Source: Gallionella sp. (lineage in GTDB: Bacteria > Pseudomonadota > Gammaproteobacteria > Burkholderiales > Gallionellaceae). Taken from it: a DNA stretch of 6,053 nt. Location of the stretch: the NCBI GenBank assembly GCA_017880945.1, contig JADGRM010000135.1:1-6053 (forward strand), written 5' to 3'. A program made the position numbers and the translations under genes. Below, in pieces: positions 5,575 to 6,053 of this stretch (within the stretch, counting starts at the first letter, position 1; every line of letters starts with the position of its first letter). The notes below the pieces were generated by a model. The model did no database searches. It was not told where the DNA came from and saw nothing but the letters and a program-made list of their open reading frames with translations.

Positions 5575-6053
5575 GTCAATTACTGCTCGATATCGCTCCC
5601 GATAGTCAGCCGACGCTGGACAATTTCGTCGTGGGGCGGAACCTTGAATTGCTGTCGGCACTGCGCCATGCCTTGGCAGGCAGCAGCATCGAGCGCTGTT
5701 TCTATGTGTGGGGCGAGACCGGCAGCGGCAAAAGCCATCTGCTGCAAGCATGCGTGCGCGCCGCACAGGACATGCAGCAAAACGCGATCTATGCGCACGG
5801 TAGCGTTCCGCCCCTGAGTATGGACATGGGCGCGGCGGTCGTGGCGGTGGATGATGTCGAGCAGCTGGATGCCGCTGCACAGATCGAGTTGTTCAATCTC
5901 TACAACCAGATGCGCGAAAGCGGCGGCATGTTGCTGGTCAGCGGCAAGGAATCTGCGCTGCATCTGAAGTTGCGCGGCGATCTGCGCACCCGCCTGGGAT
6001 GGGGCTTGGTGTATCAGGTGCATGGCCTGAGCGACGAGGAAAAGGCGCTTGCA
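5571..6053 (+). CDS. hda: DnaA regulatory inactivator Hda (partial, cut by right window edge)
   Basis: Hda is a DnaA-like AAA+ protein that binds the DNA-loaded sliding clamp and makes DnaA hydrolyse its ATP (RIDA), preventing re-initiation of replication. The first 161 codons are in the window. Residues 3-8, QLLLDI, fit the QL-x-L type of clamp-binding motif at the extreme N-terminus. TLDNFVVGRN (15-24) is the DnaA-like lead-in, GETGSGKS (48-55) is Walker A and VVAVDDV (90-96) is Walker B. MLLVSGKES (120-128) covers sensor 1, and LRTRLGWGLVYQ (138-149) is the box VII region with the arginine finger, followed by LSDEEK. Unlike E. coli Hda, whose Walker A is degenerate, this copy is canonical, as in other betaproteobacterial forms. 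The short length before Walker A and the lack of DnaA domains I-II exclude DnaA itself. The C-terminal lid lies beyond the window. It overlaps the permease by ATGA. Confidence 0.93.
   Translation, partial: MSQLLLDIAPDSQPTLDNFVVGRNLELLSALRHALAGSSIERCFYVWGETGSGKSHLLQACVRAAQDMQQNAIYAHGSVPPLSMDMGAAVVAVDDVEQLDAAAQIELFNLYNQMRESGGMLLVSGKESALHLKLRGDLRTRLGWGLVYQVHGLSDEEKALA

Noticed and set aside
5134..6023. Leftward frames opposite the permease and hda (248 and 147 codons)
   Set aside because: They are low-complexity His/Gln/Arg-rich shadows of two recognised genes, and they cross the permease-hda boundary without any plausible domain.
1..6053. CRISPR array, tRNA/rRNA, insertion sequence or toxin-antitoxin pair
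   Set aside because: I saw no regularly spaced repeats, cloverleaf, transposase or paired small genes; almost all bases belong to recognised core genes.

Overview
The window looks like chromosomal core DNA from a betaproteobacterium, probably of the Nitrosomonadales/Gallionellaceae kind. This rests on protein character (a purM-purN-DUF3108 run, an AI-2E-type permease overlapping a Walker-A-intact hda, and a short acyl-CoA desaturase with an HRKHHAK box), not on any database match. There are no RNA genes, CRISPR arrays or transposase genes, and no gene-free stretch longer than 300 bases.

Layout. A leftward block runs from about 4454 down to 1: purM (AIR synthetase), purN (GAR transformylase), a secreted DUF3108 protein, an 88-codon remnant of a second DUF3108 protein joined to the first by a GTGA overlap, an RsmB/NOP-family RNA cytosine methyltransferase, and the first 75 codons of a fatty acid desaturase cut by the window edge. 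A rightward block starts at about 4516: an AI-2E-family (PerM-like) membrane protein overlaps by ATGA the start of hda, which runs off the right edge. The two blocks diverge from a 61-bp spacer with a plausible sigma70 promoter for the rightward pair.

Function. purM and purN act in de novo purine synthesis (PurN on GAR early, PurM at the AIR step). Hda works with the DNA sliding clamp to switch off DnaA-ATP after initiation. The methyltransferase modifies RNA and the desaturase adjusts membrane lipids. The DUF3108 protein appears to be exported and has no assigned role.

The least ordinary parts are two. (1) The 89-bp purM-purN spacer consists almost entirely of a REP/BIME-like element: two inverted, individually palindromic units whose differences are compensatory. 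It contributes the purM stop codon and occupies the place where the purN ribosome binding site should be. (2) The DUF3108 pair appears to be mid-decay: the downstream paralogue keeps its C-terminal domain, and a membrane-anchor-like N-terminal stretch survives in another frame. I see no convincing wholly new multi-gene system.
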